From: Methanoregula sp. PtaU1.Bin051
Lineage (GTDB): Archaea; Halobacteriota; Methanomicrobia; Methanomicrobiales; Methanospirillaceae
Direction: 5' to 3'
DNA length: 64,000 nucleotides
NCBI GenBank assembly: GCA_002067895.1
Contig: MVRE01000002.1
Location: forward strand, 49,368-113,367
Positions 1-8,879 of this stretch are shown one piece after another (the first letter of the stretch is position 1; each line of letters opens with the position of its first letter). The notes beneath the pieces were generated by a model. The model was not told the DNA's origin and made no database searches. It saw nothing but the letters and a program-made list of their open reading frames with translations. A program made the position numbers and the translations under genes.

Positions 1-35
1 CACAGGATCAGCACAGGCAGGACAGCAGTTCTCAT
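1..35 (-). CDS. 5' end of a leftward gene, probably an exported protein (partial)
   Basis: Only the first eleven codons are inside the window. Read leftward from the ATG at 35 they give M-R-T-A-V-L-P-V-L-I-L, a hydrophobic run that would suit the start of a signal peptide or membrane helix. The CAGGGA-like stretch just ahead could be a weak ribosome site. The rest of the gene lies outside the window, so nothing can be said of its function, and the call rests on very little sequence. Confidence 0.3.
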   Translation of the reverse strand, partial: MRTAVLPVLIL

Positions 36-204
36 AATCCCTGATCAACCTGTGTTGGGGGAGATGAAATTGTTTTACGTCCGGCAAGCCGCGGGGGGCA
101 AGCGATGTTCCGGTCACAACCTCATCGTTCCGGAATACTCTTCCTATGTACCACAAATACTTTTTTGCCAGAGAAAGCACAGAGATAAGGGTGAACGTGG
201 TAGT

Positions 205-1893
205 ATGGGCGAACCCGAGCTGCACAGCGACGAAAAGATACTGCTAACAACACAAGATGTTTTTGTCAAGTCCATTCCTTTTGAAGCGATTCTTACCAAC
301 AAACGCATCATCCTCATCGACCGGAAGAAGAATCTCATCCCCCAAAAGGACGTCCTGCTTGCAACAATCCGCGACATCGAGGCGGGCGAGAACGCAATCC
401 GGGATCAGTTCATCAACCTTTCGCTCATCACGAATACCGGAGAGACACGCCAGCTGATGCTGACATTCTCGCGCACAGCCGGTGGCAGCAGAAAACGCGA
501 ACGTGACGAATGGGTGAAAGCGTTGAAAGAACTCACCACATCGTCGATCCAGAAGGCATTACGGAAAGTTGTCCCCTCGTTCAACGATGAGCCCATGAAA
601 GCGTCGCCGGATCAGGCAACATCCAGGTTCGAGGTCACTGGCAGGCCGGCTGGAAAAAAAGAGATCGAGAGCGCCCAGCCAATCAAGAAGATCATCGAGT
701 CCGGTGCTGTACCGCCGAAACCCGTGGAGACGACGTCGCTCCCCGCGGGGTCGTTCTGCTCCCGGTGCGGCAACCGTGTGCCTCCTGAATCCACCTTCTG
801 CAACAGGTGCGGTTCGAAGGTCTACCCTCCCGGACAAGAAATACCTGTTACGGAATCCGCTGTGCCCCAAGTATCAGTCGATTCACCCATGCCGGCCGTT
901 AAGCAGCCTGCTGCCGAACGCAGGGAACGACCGATCGATAAGGAGATCCAGTCTATCGAACCCTTAATTGAAGGATCCGTGCCCCGGACAACGGAAGCCC
1001 CGCCGGTTCAGCCTTCACATGCTCCCGAACCGATTATGGAAACTCCAGCCGCTGAGGATGCGTCATCAGTCATTGCCAAGGCCGCACAGTCGATCATCGA
1101 AGGGACAATCCCTGCGGATGCAGCAGCTTCAGGTACCGGTATACCAGCGGAGGCAGGTGGCAGTACTGCCAGTCAGGTAAAGTCCATAATCCCGGAGGTC
1201 TTTCTGCGGAAGGATCTCCCTCACCAGCCGGTGCCAGGAGCCCCCCAGGTACCTGTCCCGCCGCCTGTCCGGAGTTCAGCCCCAAAAAGCCACATGTTAA
1301 CGATTGCTATTGTCATCATCCTCATCATCGCCGTCGCCGGAGGGGCGTTCTATTACTGGAACTATATGAGAGCGCCTGGCCCCGCTGAAGGGGAAGGAAC
1401 TGGTATCACTCCGACAATGACAATATCACTGACGCCGACCGCAACACCAGTTCCGACAACAGTTAAAGCGGTGGAGACAACCCAGGCGACACCCGCCCAA
1501 ACACAAGTGCTGATCCCCCAGACCGGGGTATGGGTGCGGGTAATCTATTCCGGCCAGTTCAAGGGGACTGTTGGAACAGCTGCCGACCAGAGTCCGGTGA
1601 ATGATACCGGAGACAAGTTCTACGCGATCGCAACGTCTGAAGGGATTGTGCAGGCGTCAATCCAGAAGAGGGACGGATCCGGAGAGGAACTCGTTGTCGA
1701 AGTATATAAGAATGGCTCGCTTGTCAAGCGCCAGACAACAACCGTACCAAAAGGGGTCATCGACCTGCAGGTCAATTTAAAACCGCCTGCAACAACGACC
1801 GTCCCGACAACAAAACCCACGACGCCAGCTGCAAATACTACGGCCGTGAATACGACGGCAACGGTAACGGCGACAACAACGACGTCTGCCTGA
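205..1893 (+). CDS. PH-like domain, zinc-ribbon, single-pass membrane protein
   Basis: About 562 residues from the ATG at 205; the frame is open from 52, but the extra N-terminal codons look unlike protein and the recognisable domain starts at 205. Residues ~10-110 resemble a prokaryotic PH-like domain (LTNKRIILID strand, closing helix DEWVKALKE). A Lys/Pro-rich linker leads to a double-knuckle zinc ribbon (CSRCG then CNRCG, ~184-202), a long Pro/Ala linker, one membrane helix (~365-387), and an outer beta-rich domain (~435-530) ending in a Thr-rich tail. The layout is inside-sensor, membrane, outside-domain. No catalytic motif is visible. The other zinc-ribbon membrane protein in the window (57477-58478) has similar architecture but a different outer domain. 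Function unknown; possibly sensing or envelope-related. Confidence 0.8.
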   Translation: MGEPELHSDEKILLTTQDVFVKSIPFEAILTNKRIILIDRKKNLIPQKDVLLATIRDIEAGENAIRDQFINLSLITNTGETRQLMLTFSRTAGGSRKRERDEWVKALKELTTSSIQKALRKVVPSFNDEPMKASPDQATSRFEVTGRPAGKKEIESAQPIKKIIESGAVPPKPVETTSLPAGSFCSRCGNRVPPESTFCNRCGSKVYPPGQEIPVTESAVPQVSVDSPMPAVKQPAAERRERPIDKEIQSIEPLIEGSVPRTTEAPPVQPSHAPEPIMETPAAEDASSVIAKAAQSIIEGTIPADAAASGTGIPAEAGGSTASQVKSIIPEVFLRKDLPHQPVPGAPQVPVPPPVRSSAPKSHMLTIAIVIILIIAVAGGAFYYWNYMRAPGPAEGEGTGITPTMTISLTPTATPVPTTVKAVETTQATPAQTQVLIPQTGVWVRVIYSGQFKGTVGTAADQSPVNDTGDKFYAIATSEGIVQASIQKRDGSGEELVVEVYKNGSLVKRQTTTVPKGVIDLQVNLKPPATTTVPTTKPTTPAANTTAVNTTATVTATTTTSA

Positions 1894-1902
1894 ACAACCC
1901 CC

Positions 1903-1909
1903 TTTTTTT
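1903..1909 (+). terminator. T-run terminator after the PH/zinc-ribbon gene
   Basis: A run of seven T follows the TGA stop by about ten bases, preceded by a C-rich stretch. Oligo-T runs are the usual intrinsic terminator in archaea. No stable hairpin is needed or seen. Confidence 0.4.
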
Positions 1910-2000
1910 CGGCATACAATATTTCGGGCTTGGCCCTTGGCCTTGTCAGTGCCGGGGAACCGCGGTCAATGGAAACTTAAGGATAATCTTTAAAAATACA

Positions 2001-2921
2001 TTATTTCTTATCAGCGCTCTCGGACGGAGTTACGGCTTCTGTTTTCTTCTTTCCTTTTCTCCAGTGGTAGATCCAGTAGCCGGCACCTCCGATGATGATA
2101 AGGGGCAGGAAGGTTATGAAGAGTATGATGATCACATCGATCATACCGAAGAAACCCGCAATGCCTTCATTAATAGCGGTGATGAAGGAATGGCCGGTCT
2201 CGCCGCCGACTGGTTCGGGCTCTTCCAGATTCACGGTGATCGTAGACAGGTCGATCCGGCTGTTGAGGTAGCGCAGTCTTCCTTCCAGCCGGTCCAGCTC
2301 GGTCCGGACCCGGTCGATCTGCTCCTGGATCTTGATAACGTCCTCGACATTAACCGCCCTTTTCATGATCTCGTTATACTGGGCGAGCTGATTCTGGTAC
2401 GAGGTCTTCTGTGCCTCGAGGTCGACATACTGTTCGGTGACGTCCTCTCCCCGGGTGGAAACTGACTTGACGGTTCCGGAAGCCTTCACATTTTCAAGAA
2501 CAGATTCAAACTGTGCCTGAGGTATGCGCATGATGACCGTCGCAGTGAGCCGGCCGGTAGATCCTTTCTGGAGGTTTGATGATGAGATATACCCCCCTTT
2601 ACCGGTCGCAAGGGCTTTCAATGAGTCCACGGATGCAACGACATCCATTACTTCAAGCGAAATATATGAGGTTTTGATGATCTTTGTCTCGACATCTACA
2701 GCAGGCCCTGCTTCTGATTGATCCGTACTCAAAGCTGGTACTGGAGCGGCGTATTCGATGCTCTGGGATTTTTGCGTGGCAAGCCCGCCCCAGTCCGGAC
2801 TTTCCGTATAAACGGTCCTCTGGGTTGCCGGAGATGACTCAAAATTACCCGGAAAACCGATGCACCCTGTGGCAGCGACAGCGAGGCATATAAGGATAAT
2901 TACTGCAACAATTTTTTTCAT
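2001..2921 (-). CDS. DUF4349 lipoprotein with C-terminal membrane anchor
   Basis: A 306-residue protein that starts with a lipoprotein signal peptide (hydrophobic core, then ATGC lipobox near residue 20). The middle matches the DUF4349 family: an ISLEV strand, a GKGGYISSS segment, the RIPQAQFESVL block, then a long coiled-coil of alternating Leu/Glu/Arg (about residues 155-215) and a closing RIDLSTITVNL strand. A C-terminal membrane helix (about 260-285) is followed by Lys-rich cytoplasmic residues. DUF4349 proteins are surface-exposed and of unknown biochemical role. The gene stands alone: the neighbour on the left ends convergently and the one on the right is divergent. Confidence 0.85.
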   Translation of the reverse strand: MKKIVAVIILICLAVAATGCIGFPGNFESSPATQRTVYTESPDWGGLATQKSQSIEYAAPVPALSTDQSEAGPAVDVETKIIKTSYISLEVMDVVASVDSLKALATGKGGYISSSNLQKGSTGRLTATVIMRIPQAQFESVLENVKASGTVKSVSTRGEDVTEQYVDLEAQKTSYQNQLAQYNEIMKRAVNVEDVIKIQEQIDRVRTELDRLEGRLRYLNSRIDLSTITVNLEEPEPVGGETGHSFITAINEGIAGFFGMIDVIIILFITFLPLIIIGGAGYWIYHWRKGKKKTEAVTPSESADKK

Positions 2922-3141
2922 ACAGAAGCATCGCAGGCCGGGTATATATTTCCATGGTAAACTACGAATAATTTCGCAGTTATTTTCAATTGCATCATTT
3001 TGCTCTCTCTTCTCATTTCGCCATTATTGAAAAAAAGCCGGTTCACCGGCAGGGTTTAACTGGCCAGGATATTTATTGTGTAGCTTTCCATACAAAGTTG
3101 TTTAAGCTCCAACCCCCACGATTGTTATAGGGAAGATCATT

Positions 3142-3744
3142 ATGGACGAGATTAAGAAACCGCAGGTAACGGGAGCGGAAAAGGATCTTGAAAAGGCAGG
3201 GATGGACGGGCTGATCAACGCCCTGCAGAGAAACGAAGATCCGCATATCCGCCGTTATGCAGCGTATCTTCTTGGTAAAAGTGGCGACGCCCGTACAGTC
3301 CCGGTGCTAATTGCAGCACTTTCGGACCGGGAGAAAGGCGTGCGTGAGCAGGCCGCCCTTGCTCTCTCCGAGCTTGGGAGATCTGCAATCGAACCGTTGA
3401 AAAAGGCGATGAACGATCCCAAGTGGGAGACACGGTACCGTGCTGTCGAGGCATTGGGAAAGATCGCTGACCAGCAGGTAATTTCGCCCTTGATCAATGC
3501 GCTCAAAGATGAGCGGGACCATGTGCGGTACATGGCGGCAAAGGGGCTGCGTGATATGCAGGACTCGCAGGCCATCGACCCGCTCATCGCCCTTCTCAAG
3601 GACGAGAACGAGTTTGTCCGCATGATGGCTGCAAAAGGGCTTGGCGCTCTTGGAGGCAACAAGGTCCGCGCTGAGCTGGAACAGGCGCTGCGCAGCGAAC
3701 AGAACGACCGGGTAAAGGCAGCGATTGCGGAAGCGATGAAATAG
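3142..3744 (+). CDS. HEAT-repeat (PBS lyase-type) protein
   Basis: A 200-residue soluble protein made almost wholly of about six ~31-residue HEAT-like repeats, visible as recurring 'YAAYLLGKSGD', 'QAALALSELG', 'YRAVEALGKI' and 'YMAAKGLRDM' helices followed by 'A(V/I)xPLIxAL'. Such proteins act as scaffolds; in methanogens they often sit beside enzymes without a fixed partner. There is no catalytic motif. The msrA gene starts 18 bases downstream on the same strand, so the two are probably co-transcribed. What it binds cannot be told from the sequence. Confidence 0.85.
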   Translation: MDEIKKPQVTGAEKDLEKAGMDGLINALQRNEDPHIRRYAAYLLGKSGDARTVPVLIAALSDREKGVREQAALALSELGRSAIEPLKKAMNDPKWETRYRAVEALGKIADQQVISPLINALKDERDHVRYMAAKGLRDMQDSQAIDPLIALLKDENEFVRMMAAKGLGALGGNKVRAELEQALRSEQNDRVKAAIAEAMK

Positions 3745-3762
3745 GGATGTTCCGGCAGTGCC

Positions 3763-4269
3763 ATGAATGAACCCGGCGAGCTCCGGAAAGCCACCTTCGC
3801 GGCGGGCTGCTTCTGGGGTGTTGAGGCAGCGTTCCGGCACGTCCCGGGCGTGATCGGGACAGTCGCAGGGTATACCGGCGGATCAAAACCCGATCCTACC
3901 TACGAGCAGGTCTGTTCCGGGATCACCGGTCACGCCGAAGCTGTCGAGATTACGTTCGATCCGAAGGTCGTATCCTACGAACAGCTTCTCGATATATTCT
4001 GGAAGAGCCATGACCCTACGCAGGTGAACCGGCAGGGCCCGGACATCGGGACGAATTACCGCTCGGCGATCTTCTACCATTCGCCGGAACAGAAAGCGGC
4101 AGCCGAAGCCTCGCGGGACAGGCTGCAGAAATCAGCGATATACCGGGAAAGGATGATCGCAACCGAGATCGTCCCGGCAGCTGAGTTCTGGCCGGCAGAG
4201 GAGTACCACCAGCAATACTACGAGAAATGCGGCCGGGGCTATTGCGCGACCCGGCAGGTTGACGAATAA
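3763..4269 (+). CDS. msrA: peptide-methionine (S)-S-oxide reductase
   Basis: A 168-residue MsrA. The catalytic GCFWG motif lies near residue 15-19 with the nucleophilic Cys, followed by the family signatures VAGYTGG, HAEAV, and the [10 protein letters not shown] block. A further Cys pair near the C-terminus (EKCGRGYC) can serve as resolving cysteines. It reduces methionine-S-sulfoxide in proteins using thioredoxin-type reductant. No MsrB domain is fused and none is found nearby. It probably shares a transcript with the HEAT-repeat gene. Together with superoxide dismutase and ferritin further along, it points to an anaerobe prepared for brief oxygen exposure. Confidence 0.95.
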   Translation: MNEPGELRKATFAAGCFWGVEAAFRHVPGVIGTVAGYTGGSKPDPTYEQVCSGITGHAEAVEITFDPKVVSYEQLLDIFWKSHDPTQVNRQGPDIGTNYRSAIFYHSPEQKAAAEASRDRLQKSAIYRERMIATEIVPAAEFWPAEEYHQQYYEKCGRGYCATRQVDE

Positions 4270-4274
4270 AATAA

Positions 4275-6263
4275 TTACCGGATCTTCGATCCCGGCTCAA
4301 CCGGCCGGAGCGGGATGAGGAGGGAAGCCGTATCGCCTGCCGCGAGGATCATGCCGTTGCTCTCCACGCCGAAGATCTTTGCAGGGGCAAGGTTGGTGAC
4401 GACGACAACGTCTTTTCCGACCATCTCCTCCGGCTTGTAGAACTGCTGCATGCCGGCAACGATCTGCCTTTTTTCGTTGCCGATATCAACGATCAGTTTT
4501 AACAGCTTGTTCGATTTCGGTACCGGTTCGCATGAGAGTACGCGCCCGGTCCTGATATCCAGTTTCTGGAATTCCTCGAATGACACCACGGGGATCTTCT
4601 CCGATTTTCTGTCTGCATCCGCAACCCGTTTCTGCAGGAGCGCTTCAAGCATCTTTACCTGTTCTTCTTCCATCCTCGTAAAGAGCGGTCTTGGTGCAGG
4701 GATCTCCCCTGCCGGGACGGGTCTTGCGGCATCGCCGATCCGGTGGGAGGCGACTTCATCGGTATACCCGAGCATCGCCCAGCACTCCTGCGCCTTTGCG
4801 GGCATTACGGGCTCGATTAAGAGCGCGACAGCCTGCGCGATCTGGGCGCAGTTGTAGATAACCTGAGCTGCCGCCGCCTTGTCGGTCTTTACCAGCTTCC
4901 ACGGGGCACTGCCCTGCACGTAGGTGTTGCCGTACGCGGCAAGCGCCATGATCGCGTCAACGGCACTCTTGAACTCGTACTCCCGCATATACCGCTCTAC
5001 CGTCTCAAGGGTCTTTTCTATCTCGGCCATGATCGCGGGATCTGCCCTGCCTTCCGGTATGCCCCGGAACTCGCGGTGAGCGAACTGGAGCGTCCGGTTG
5101 ACGAAGTTCCCGAAGATATTGACGACCTCGTTGTTGATCCGTTCGGCAAAGAGGTTCCACGAGAAGTTCAGTTCCCTCGTATGGCTCGTGTATGCGAGCA
5201 GGTAATAGCGCAGGTAGTCCGCGGGCAGCCCCCGGTCAAGGTAGTCCTCGTTCGTCCAGACGACGTAGCCCCGGGATTTCGAGAACTTGTGATCATCCAC
5301 CTTCAGCATCCCGGACGCCACGATGGCGTGAGGGACGCCGTAACCGGCACCATGCAGGAGCGCCGGCCAGAAAATGCAGTGGTGGTAGATGATGTCCCCG
5401 CCGATGAAATGGGTTACCCGGTTCTTGCCGCACCAGTACCGTTTCCAGTCTTTCCCTGTTTTTTTGGCCCATTCCTCGGTAAACGCGATATACCCTATCG
5501 GGGCATCTACCCAGACATAGACAACGAGGTCGTCGCGGCCGGGGAACTTCACGCCCCAGTCCAGGGTCCGGGTGATGCACCAGTCATGGAGATCCTCTTT
5601 GATCCACCCGATCGCGTAGTTCTTCGCGTTTGCAGTTCCTCTTACGGCATCGAGGTAGGGCAGGAGATAGTTTTTAAACGCCGAGAGCCTGAAAAAGAAA
5701 TGCTCCTGGTCGCGGAACTCCGCCTTCATCCCGCAGACCTTGCAGACCGGCTCCTTGATCTCGCCGGGTTCCAGGTGCTTTCCGCACCCCTGGTCGCACT
5801 CGTCGCCCCGGGCGGATGCCCCGCAGTGGGGGCAGATCCCCTCGACATACCTGTCCGGGAGGAACCGCTTGCAGCGCGTGCAGTATGCCTGGTGGACGAC
5901 CTGCGAGTAGACATACCCCTTCCGGATCAGCTCCTGCACGATTGCGGTCGTCCGTGCATGGTTGGCAGGGTCATCGGTCATCCCGAAATGATCGAAGACG
6001 ACCCCCATCCGGCGGAACGTGGAATCGAAGTGCCCATGGTACTTCTCGCTCATCTGGCGGGGTGTGACCCCTTCAGCTTCGGCGGAGACAACGATCGGGG
6101 TGCCGTGGTTGTCCGAACCGCAGACAAACACGACCTCCTCCCCTAATCGCCGCATGTAGCGGACGTAGCAGTCGGCGGGGACGTACGTTCGCAGGTGTCC
6201 GAGATGGCAGGGGCCGTTGGTGTACGGGAGCCCGCAGGTGACGAGCAGCGGGGGGGCACTCAT
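4275..6263 (-). CDS. metG: methionine--tRNA ligase
   Basis: A 662-residue class I aminoacyl-tRNA synthetase that charges tRNA-Met. The ATG at 6263 is preferred over the longer open frame, because the family starts a few residues before the ATP-binding signature, seen here as HLGHL. The KMSKS loop appears as KFSKS. Between them is a zinc-binding insert with paired CxxC knuckles (CTRC, CPHC, CKVC). The anticodon-binding helical domain follows. The C-terminus carries a fused EMAP/tRNA-binding OB-fold domain (FQKLDIRTGRV to NGMILAAGD). It is convergent with msrA, separated by five bases. Confidence 0.96.
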   Translation of the reverse strand: MSAPPLLVTCGLPYTNGPCHLGHLRTYVPADCYVRYMRRLGEEVVFVCGSDNHGTPIVVSAEAEGVTPRQMSEKYHGHFDSTFRRMGVVFDHFGMTDDPANHARTTAIVQELIRKGYVYSQVVHQAYCTRCKRFLPDRYVEGICPHCGASARGDECDQGCGKHLEPGEIKEPVCKVCGMKAEFRDQEHFFFRLSAFKNYLLPYLDAVRGTANAKNYAIGWIKEDLHDWCITRTLDWGVKFPGRDDLVVYVWVDAPIGYIAFTEEWAKKTGKDWKRYWCGKNRVTHFIGGDIIYHHCIFWPALLHGAGYGVPHAIVASGMLKVDDHKFSKSRGYVVWTNEDYLDRGLPADYLRYYLLAYTSHTRELNFSWNLFAERINNEVVNIFGNFVNRTLQFAHREFRGIPEGRADPAIMAEIEKTLETVERYMREYEFKSAVDAIMALAAYGNTYVQGSAPWKLVKTDKAAAAQVIYNCAQIAQAVALLIEPVMPAKAQECWAMLGYTDEVASHRIGDAARPVPAGEIPAPRPLFTRMEEEQVKMLEALLQKRVADADRKSEKIPVVSFEEFQKLDIRTGRVLSCEPVPKSNKLLKLIVDIGNEKRQIVAGMQQFYKPEEMVGKDVVVVTNLAPAKIFGVESNGMILAAGDTASLLIPLRPVEPGSKIR

Positions 6264-6363
6264 GACGAGTAGGTTTGGAACTGATGGGTAATAAGGTGTG
6301 TTTTTGTGGGGGCGGGCGGTCTGCACGGCGCCCTGTCACCTTTATATTCCCCGGTATCGACAA

Positions 6364-6373
6364 CTCACGTGAG
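6364..6373. promoter_or_regulatory. 10-bp palindrome at the start of the DUF2769 transcript
   Basis: CTCACGTGAG is a perfect palindrome six bases before the ATG at 6379. A TATA-like TTTATATT at about 6340-6347 puts the predicted transcription start on this site. That position suits a repressor operator. No regulator is known. Confidence 0.3.
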
Positions 6374-6378
6374 CTAGT

Positions 6379-6624
6379 ATGGACCAGATCGATGATTCGG
6401 CAACGAATGTAATGATTTGCAGGAAGTCCTGCGGGACCTGCCCGACATACATAAAAGGTAACCTGAAGAATTATCCCCCGCAGCTTCTCTTCTGCGCACG
6501 CGGGAAGTCCAAGATAGCCGGGACCCTCCACCGGGGCGAGTGCAAGTGTTTTGATTGTGACGTCTTCAAGAAGAACCACATGAATTTCGGTTATTACTGC
6601 ATGCAGTTCTCCCTGAAGAAATAA
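6379..6624 (+). CDS. small cysteine-rich DUF2769 protein
   Basis: An 81-residue protein with seven cysteines (C-x3-C-x2-C early, one after 'LLF', then C-x-C-x2-C and a late Cys) in the pattern typical of the DUF2769 family of methanogens; the CPTY and FCARGKS signatures are present. The family is uncharacterised; the cysteines suggest metal or iron-sulfur binding. The gene has its own TATA-like promoter and a palindrome over the predicted transcription start. It is divergent from metG. Confidence 0.75.
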   Translation: MDQIDDSATNVMICRKSCGTCPTYIKGNLKNYPPQLLFCARGKSKIAGTLHRGECKCFDCDVFKKNHMNFGYYCMQFSLKK

Positions 6625-6723
6625 CCGTGCACTGGAAACAGCGGCAACAGGAGCGTCCGTTCCGGCAGGAGCGATACCGGACAAAGTCCTGATGGCTTAG
6701 GGGAAAAAAGGAGATCCATTGAG

Positions 6724-7527
6724 ATGGTCCAGAAGCGGAAACGACAGCTTGTAACGCTGTCATTCGGGGCTGAACCCGGTATGCCGGATGTCCCTGCCCT
6801 CGCTGACTGGGTTGCGAAGCGACGGGATGGCGGCGTGGAGAGCGACCTTATTACGTATCTTCTGGAGGCGGCACTTGCCCCGCAGCTGGAGGCAGCGATC
6901 ACAATACCCTGCTCAGGGGGGAGATTCTATGCAAGCCGGCTCCTCTCATCCTTTACCGGAATCAAAGATGGGGTTATCCGGGGCGAAACCGTGATCTCCG
7001 ACCGCATGATCGTTGCAGACTCGGCTGAACTTGTTCTCCAGAAAAAAGGAGTCTGGTGCGCTGTACCGGCTCCGCACATCCTGTCCATTCGCGATGAATA
7101 TTATTACGACGAGGACGAGGCGTTTGGGGCAGTCGCAGACCTGTACCGGGGTGCGATGAGGGCGATGCGGGATGCCGGGATCTACGGGCACGTTCTCATC
7201 TGTGACCGGGCTGACAATACGGAGCTTGCGGCCCTGTCCCGGCAGAAGGTCTTCTTCTTCCTTCCGCAGCCTGGCCGGGAGGATCTCGAGGTGCTGCTGG
7301 AGCACCAGCGCAGGATCGCCGTCGACAAGGGACATCTTGAGGACGTATTTGATCTGTCCGACGAGTACGAATTACGCCAGCTCGTTATTATCGATGCTGA
7401 TCATGAATCGATAGCATCCGCGCTCTCGCATTTCGATCCGGAACAGGTCGTCATCGGCGGATACTGCACGACTTCATGTGAATCCTACTGGAAGGACCTG
7501 ATAAAAGGGGCGTACTATACTGCCTGA
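6724..7527 (+). CDS. conserved-looking protein of unknown function
   Basis: A 267-residue soluble protein I do not recognise. An AAGGAG ribosome site lies ten bases ahead of the ATG. It has an alpha/beta look (strands such as HVLICDRAD, RQLVIIDAD and EQVVIGGYC alternating with helices), no membrane segment, and a Cys pair near the C-terminus (YCTTSC). Glu/Asp-rich 'YYYDEDEAF' and the paired 'ICDRAD/IIDAD' acidic strand ends could bind metal, but this is speculation. It follows the DUF2769 gene on the same strand after about 100 bases. Confidence 0.7.
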   Translation: MVQKRKRQLVTLSFGAEPGMPDVPALADWVAKRRDGGVESDLITYLLEAALAPQLEAAITIPCSGGRFYASRLLSSFTGIKDGVIRGETVISDRMIVADSAELVLQKKGVWCAVPAPHILSIRDEYYYDEDEAFGAVADLYRGAMRAMRDAGIYGHVLICDRADNTELAALSRQKVFFFLPQPGREDLEVLLEHQRRIAVDKGHLEDVFDLSDEYELRQLVIIDADHESIASALSHFDPEQVVIGGYCTTSCESYWKDLIKGAYYTA

Positions 7528-7558
7528 ATGTCATTCCCCTCATACCCCGTACTGATGG

Positions 7559-8530
7559 TTACTGTTCTTCTGCAACTTTCACGAATTCGTCAAAGTGCCG
7601 GGTCTTTTTAAAGAGCCAGAACATGAAGCGTTCGAAGACGGAAAAATTGAATGAACCGCCCGAAGCATTCGGGTGCCCGCCACCACTGAATTTCCGGGCG
7701 ATCAGGTGGCTGACCGGCGGCACGGACCGGAGCGAGAACTTGCCGTCCTTTCCGATGATCACTTCCATGTCGGTATGCAGCTGATTACGGATGAAATGTG
7801 CCGTCTCGCTCGGGTATCCATAGAGGGGGGCAAACGCGACCCGGTATCTCGTACCGAGGATCGTTGTATGGTAGAGACTCTTTCTCATCATCGCGCGCAT
7901 CTCGCGCCGGATATCCGAGTACTGGTCTTCGATACGCTTGTCAGAAAAGATTCCGGAAACGAGGCAGTCGCGGACATATTCGCGGTTGATTTTCCGCTGG
8001 AGCACCTGCCCGAGAACCGCTGACCGCGGATCCTTATTCTGCCAGAGGTCGTAGTCGCAGACAACGCGGGCTACCTCTGCGGCAACCGGGTTATCCGGCT
8101 CAAGATCCCTTGCAACGATCCCGGTTGCGCACACTGATGTATCGACCCGGAGCAGGTCGGCAACATTCATGATCTTCTTAATCTCCTCGTCTTTCCAGCG
8201 GTGGTGGTCCCGCCATTCAATCTTCCACCCGTTCGACCGCGCCCGGGCCGCGATACTTTCGGTATCGCCCTGGTACCCGATATCCGAGATCGAGATAAGA
8301 TCGCCTTTCCCGTCACAGGAAGCGACGGTGGAAAAGAGGGCGGAGAATTTTCCTACCGAACACCAGATGGTAAAGACCCCTTCGCTGCCATATTTCATCC
8401 GGTGGATCGCGTCTGCCCCGACAGCATCGAGATCGTTGTGCGTCAGGTGGACGACGTGCGCCTCCCTGCTCCTGATGGCATCGGAGAGACTAATACTTCC
8501 TTTGCTCTCGTCGCGGGCGAGGACAGGCAT
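7559..8530 (-). CDS. DHH/DHHA1-family phosphoesterase
   Basis: A 323-residue member of the DHH superfamily. The N-terminal domain shows the metal-binding HNDLDAVGAD motif (about residue 31), a further Asp in SISDIGY, and the hallmark D-H-H triad in WRDHHRW near residue 108. The C-terminal DHHA1 substrate-binding domain ends in GGGHPNASGG. Relatives hydrolyse oligoribonucleotides or cyclic dinucleotides; which substrate applies cannot be decided here. A TATA-like stretch about 26 bases ahead of the ATG suggests a leaderless transcript. It is divergent from the tRNA gene. Confidence 0.9.
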   Translation of the reverse strand: MPVLARDESKGSISLSDAIRSREAHVVHLTHNDLDAVGADAIHRMKYGSEGVFTIWCSVGKFSALFSTVASCDGKGDLISISDIGYQGDTESIAARARSNGWKIEWRDHHRWKDEEIKKIMNVADLLRVDTSVCATGIVARDLEPDNPVAAEVARVVCDYDLWQNKDPRSAVLGQVLQRKINREYVRDCLVSGIFSDKRIEDQYSDIRREMRAMMRKSLYHTTILGTRYRVAFAPLYGYPSETAHFIRNQLHTDMEVIIGKDGKFSLRSVPPVSHLIARKFSGGGHPNASGGSFNFSVFERFMFWLFKKTRHFDEFVKVAEEQ

Positions 8531-8603
8531 CTGATCATACTGTTCTTTGTCGCGGATAAAAAAGGGAACGGTCGATGGTGCACCACTGTCACTAGTACAT
8601 ATC

Positions 8604-8613
8604 CTTTATTAAT
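8604..8613 (+). promoter_or_regulatory. TATA box of the tRNA-Phe gene
   Basis: CTTTATTAAT lies about 27-30 bases before the mature 5' end of the tRNA, the standard distance for an archaeal TATA box with a very short 5' leader. Confidence 0.55.
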
Positions 8614-8638
8614 GGTAAAAAACAACATTTGTATCCCT

Positions 8639-8712
8639 GCCTCAGTAGCTCAGCCTGGGAGAGCGCCAGACTGAAGATCTGGTTGTCGCCTGTTCAAATC
8701 AGGCCTGGGGCA
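8639..8712 (+). tRNA. tRNA-Phe (anticodon GAA)
   Basis: A full cloverleaf can be drawn. A seven-pair acceptor stem runs from 8639-8645 to 8705-8711 (one G-T pair) with discriminator A at 8712. The D stem is GCTC/GAGC, the anticodon stem CCAGA/TCTGG with loop CTGAAGA (anticodon GAA at 8673-8675), and the T stem GCCTG/CAGGC with loop TTCAAAT. There is no intron and no encoded CCA, so the tail must be added by the CCA enzyme encoded at 52907-54268. Confidence 0.97.
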
Positions 8713-8775
8713 TTCCTGTTCTCTTCGTTCTCGTTATGTACCCGTGCATTCGGAACAGGTCAGGACTCGCCGTAT

Positions 8776-8800
8776 GGAATCGGATGATTCCGGTTAACCG
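8776..8800. promoter_or_regulatory. two adjacent perfect palindromes upstream of the antiporter gene
   Basis: GGAATC-GGAT-GATTCC (8776-8791) is followed at once by CGGTTAACCG (8791-8800). Both are perfect, and they lie 80-105 bases ahead of the antiporter ATG and 25-50 bases ahead of an AT-rich, TATA-like stretch at about 8825-8838. That suits an activator or a distal operator. No regulator can be named. Confidence 0.3.
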
Positions 8801-8879
8801 TGATGGAAATGGGAGCACTCACTCTTTTTAAAAAAATTGAAGTTATGGTACCAGTCGGACATAGCAGGGAGGTTGCCTG

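Noticed and set aside
5076..6146. A 356-codon open frame opposite metG
   Set aside because: It is fully antisense to the conserved methionyl-tRNA synthetase; its Val/Asp/Pro-rich translation is the usual shadow of a GC-rich gene.
8201..8674. A rightward open frame opposite the DHH gene and running into the tRNA
   Set aside because: Antisense to a conserved gene and ends within the tRNA cloverleaf; not a protein gene.
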